This document shows, piece by piece, positions 5,082-5,552 of a stretch of DNA of 5,552 bases. The DNA comes from JACQSU01 sp964359785 (GTDB lineage: Archaea; Nanobdellota; Nanobdellia; Woesearchaeales; JAGWAF01). Under the pieces are notes generated by a model. That model did no database searches, was not told the origin of the DNA, and saw only the letters and a list, made by a program, of their open reading frames with translations. The translations under genes were made by a program, and so were the position numbers. The DNA is taken from NCBI GenBank assembly GCA_964359785.1, contig CAYHWL010000096.1, forward strand, positions 1 through 5,552, given 5' to 3'. Position 1 is the stretch's first letter. Every line of letters starts with the position of its first letter.

Positions 5082-5096
5082 ATTATAAACATTTCG
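5082..5096 (-). promoter_or_regulatory. BRE/TATA promoter of the HTH gene, possibly bidirectional
   Basis: On the minus strand CGAAATGTTTATAAT joins a CGAAA-type BRE with a TATA box, predicting a start near 5061 and a leader of about 28 nt that includes GAGGAG. The same AT core reads ATTATAAAC on the plus strand, where it could start a transcript near 5111 ahead of the 35-codon ORF and psmB. Confidence 0.6.
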
Positions 5097-5144
5097 ATTA
5101 TTACGCTTAATGTAGCATAAATCCAACCACAAAAGGAGTATTAA

Positions 5145-5252
5145 GTGAACAATACAAGTAGCTTGTCATCCACAAAGCTCTCGTCGACCAGCGAAAACTA
5201 TATAAACCAATTAACGTTCATTGTTCTAAATAGTTCTTTGGTGATAAGGTAA
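5145..5252 (+). CDS. Possible 35-residue leader ORF before psmB
   Basis: AAAGGAG at 5132-5138 is a strong Shine-Dalgarno sequence, 6 nt before GTG at 5145. The frame runs 35 codons to TAA at 5250-5252, one base before the psmB ATG. The product is rich in Ser, Thr and Asn (NNTSSLSSTKLSSTSENY) and not like any family I know. The psmB BRE/TATA lies inside it, so only a transcript from the upstream TATA (about 5082-5090) would carry it. It could be a regulatory leader peptide coupled to psmB, or a chance frame. Confidence 0.35.
   Translation: MNNTSSLSSTKLSSTSENYINQLTFIVLNSSLVIR
5191..5206 (+). promoter_or_regulatory. BRE/TATA promoter of psmB
   Basis: GCGAAAACTATATAAA has a near-ideal archaeal BRE (GCGAAAA, 5191-5197) joined to the TATA box CTATATAAA (5198-5206). 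The predicted start is near 5229, giving a leader of about 25 nt that contains the Shine-Dalgarno-like GGTGA at 5240-5244, 9 nt before the ATG. Confidence 0.75.
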
Positions 5253-5253
5253 A

Positions 5254-5552
5254 ATGAACGAAGAAATGCTAAAATCTGGCACAACCACAGTCGGTATCGT
5301 CTGTAAGGACGGTGTTGTCATCGCCGCTGATAAACGCAGCACAGCAGGTGGCATGATCGCTAATAAGCGTCAGCTCAAGCTTGCGCAGATTGCCAACAAT
5401 ATGGCCATCGCGGGTTCTGGTCTTGTCTCTGATATCCAGTTGACCAGTCGTGTCGGCAGGGCTGAGATAAAACTCAAGGATGTCCAGACAGGTAGGGGGA
5501 CAACAGTCAAGGAGGCTGCGAATATGCTTGCGAGCATGCTCTACTCATTGAT
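5254..5552 (+). CDS. psmB: 20S proteasome beta subunit, 5' part (partial)
   Basis: The first 99 codons of an archaeal proteasome beta subunit are present; the rest lies beyond the window. A short propeptide (MNEEMLKSG) precedes TTTVGIV, and autocleavage at Gly9-Thr10 would expose the catalytic N-terminal threonine. In mature numbering T1, D17 (VIAADKRST) and K33 (ANKRQLK) are all in place, so this is an active-type beta subunit. The segment MAIAGSGLVSDIQLTSR matches the family's conserved 'G..AD.q' helix region. Beta subunits assemble in the inner rings of the cytoplasmic 20S core and hydrolyse unfolded proteins delivered by PAN or Cdc48-type ATPases. It has its own strong BRE/TATA promoter. 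Proximity to the JAMM-like gene invites a link to tagged-protein turnover, which is inference. Confidence 0.97.
   Translation, partial: MNEEMLKSGTTTVGIVCKDGVVIAADKRSTAGGMIANKRQLKLAQIANNMAIAGSGLVSDIQLTSRVGRAEIKLKDVQTGRGTTVKEAANMLASMLYSL

Noticed and set aside
5033..5092. 20-residue N-terminal extension of the HTH protein
   Set aside because: Its ATG lies in the promoter BRE/TATA, whereas the ATG at 5032 has a strong Shine-Dalgarno sequence.
1..5552. CRISPR array, insertion sequence or attachment site
   Set aside because: No regularly spaced direct repeats, no transposase or integrase frame and no terminal inverted repeats with target duplications were seen.

Overview
This window is archaeal. 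It carries a transcription factor B gene (tfb), the start of a 20S proteasome beta subunit gene with its threonine active site, TATA boxes with upstream purine-rich BRE-like elements, and mostly short Shine-Dalgarno-led or leaderless starts. The duplicated 'IP..F...L...EAIVKYL' helix-turn-helix protein and the many very small genes recall uncultivated DPANN-type archaea. That placement is an impression from memory and would need a tree of TFB or PsmB.

Layout from left to right. At 1-45 the last codons of a possible rightward gene may be present. A hicB-hicA toxin-antitoxin pair (539 down to 91) follows on the minus strand, with a TATA box placed for a leaderless hicB transcript. A rightward gene (777-1889) encodes a probable (alpha/alpha)6-barrel, glycosidase-like protein. 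Its upstream region holds a TATA-like box and a perfect hairpin followed by a T-run. The gene ends tail-to-tail with, and overlaps by 20 bp, a five-gene leftward operon (4238 down to 1870).

That operon is the most interesting part. In transcription order it is tfb, a 77-residue zinc-binding-type protein, an otherwise hidden 45-residue protein, a 107-residue protein that looks like a distant relative of the 77-residue one, and a 251-residue JAMM/MPN-like metalloprotease. Junctions are 2 nt, 2 nt, a 4-nt ATGA overlap and 17 nt, so the genes are probably co-expressed and translationally coupled. A perfect 16-bp palindrome sits between two TATA-like boxes upstream of tfb.

Right of tfb are a minus-strand gene for a protein with two tandem helix-turn-helix units (5032 down to 4523) and the divergent psmB gene (from 5254, cut by the window edge). 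Their shared promoter region also contains a Shine-Dalgarno-led 35-codon ORF that stops one base before psmB. A JAMM-type deconjugase candidate, a proteasome subunit and a general transcription factor within about 3.5 kb suggest a possible link between protein tagging or turnover and transcription. This rests on proximity only.
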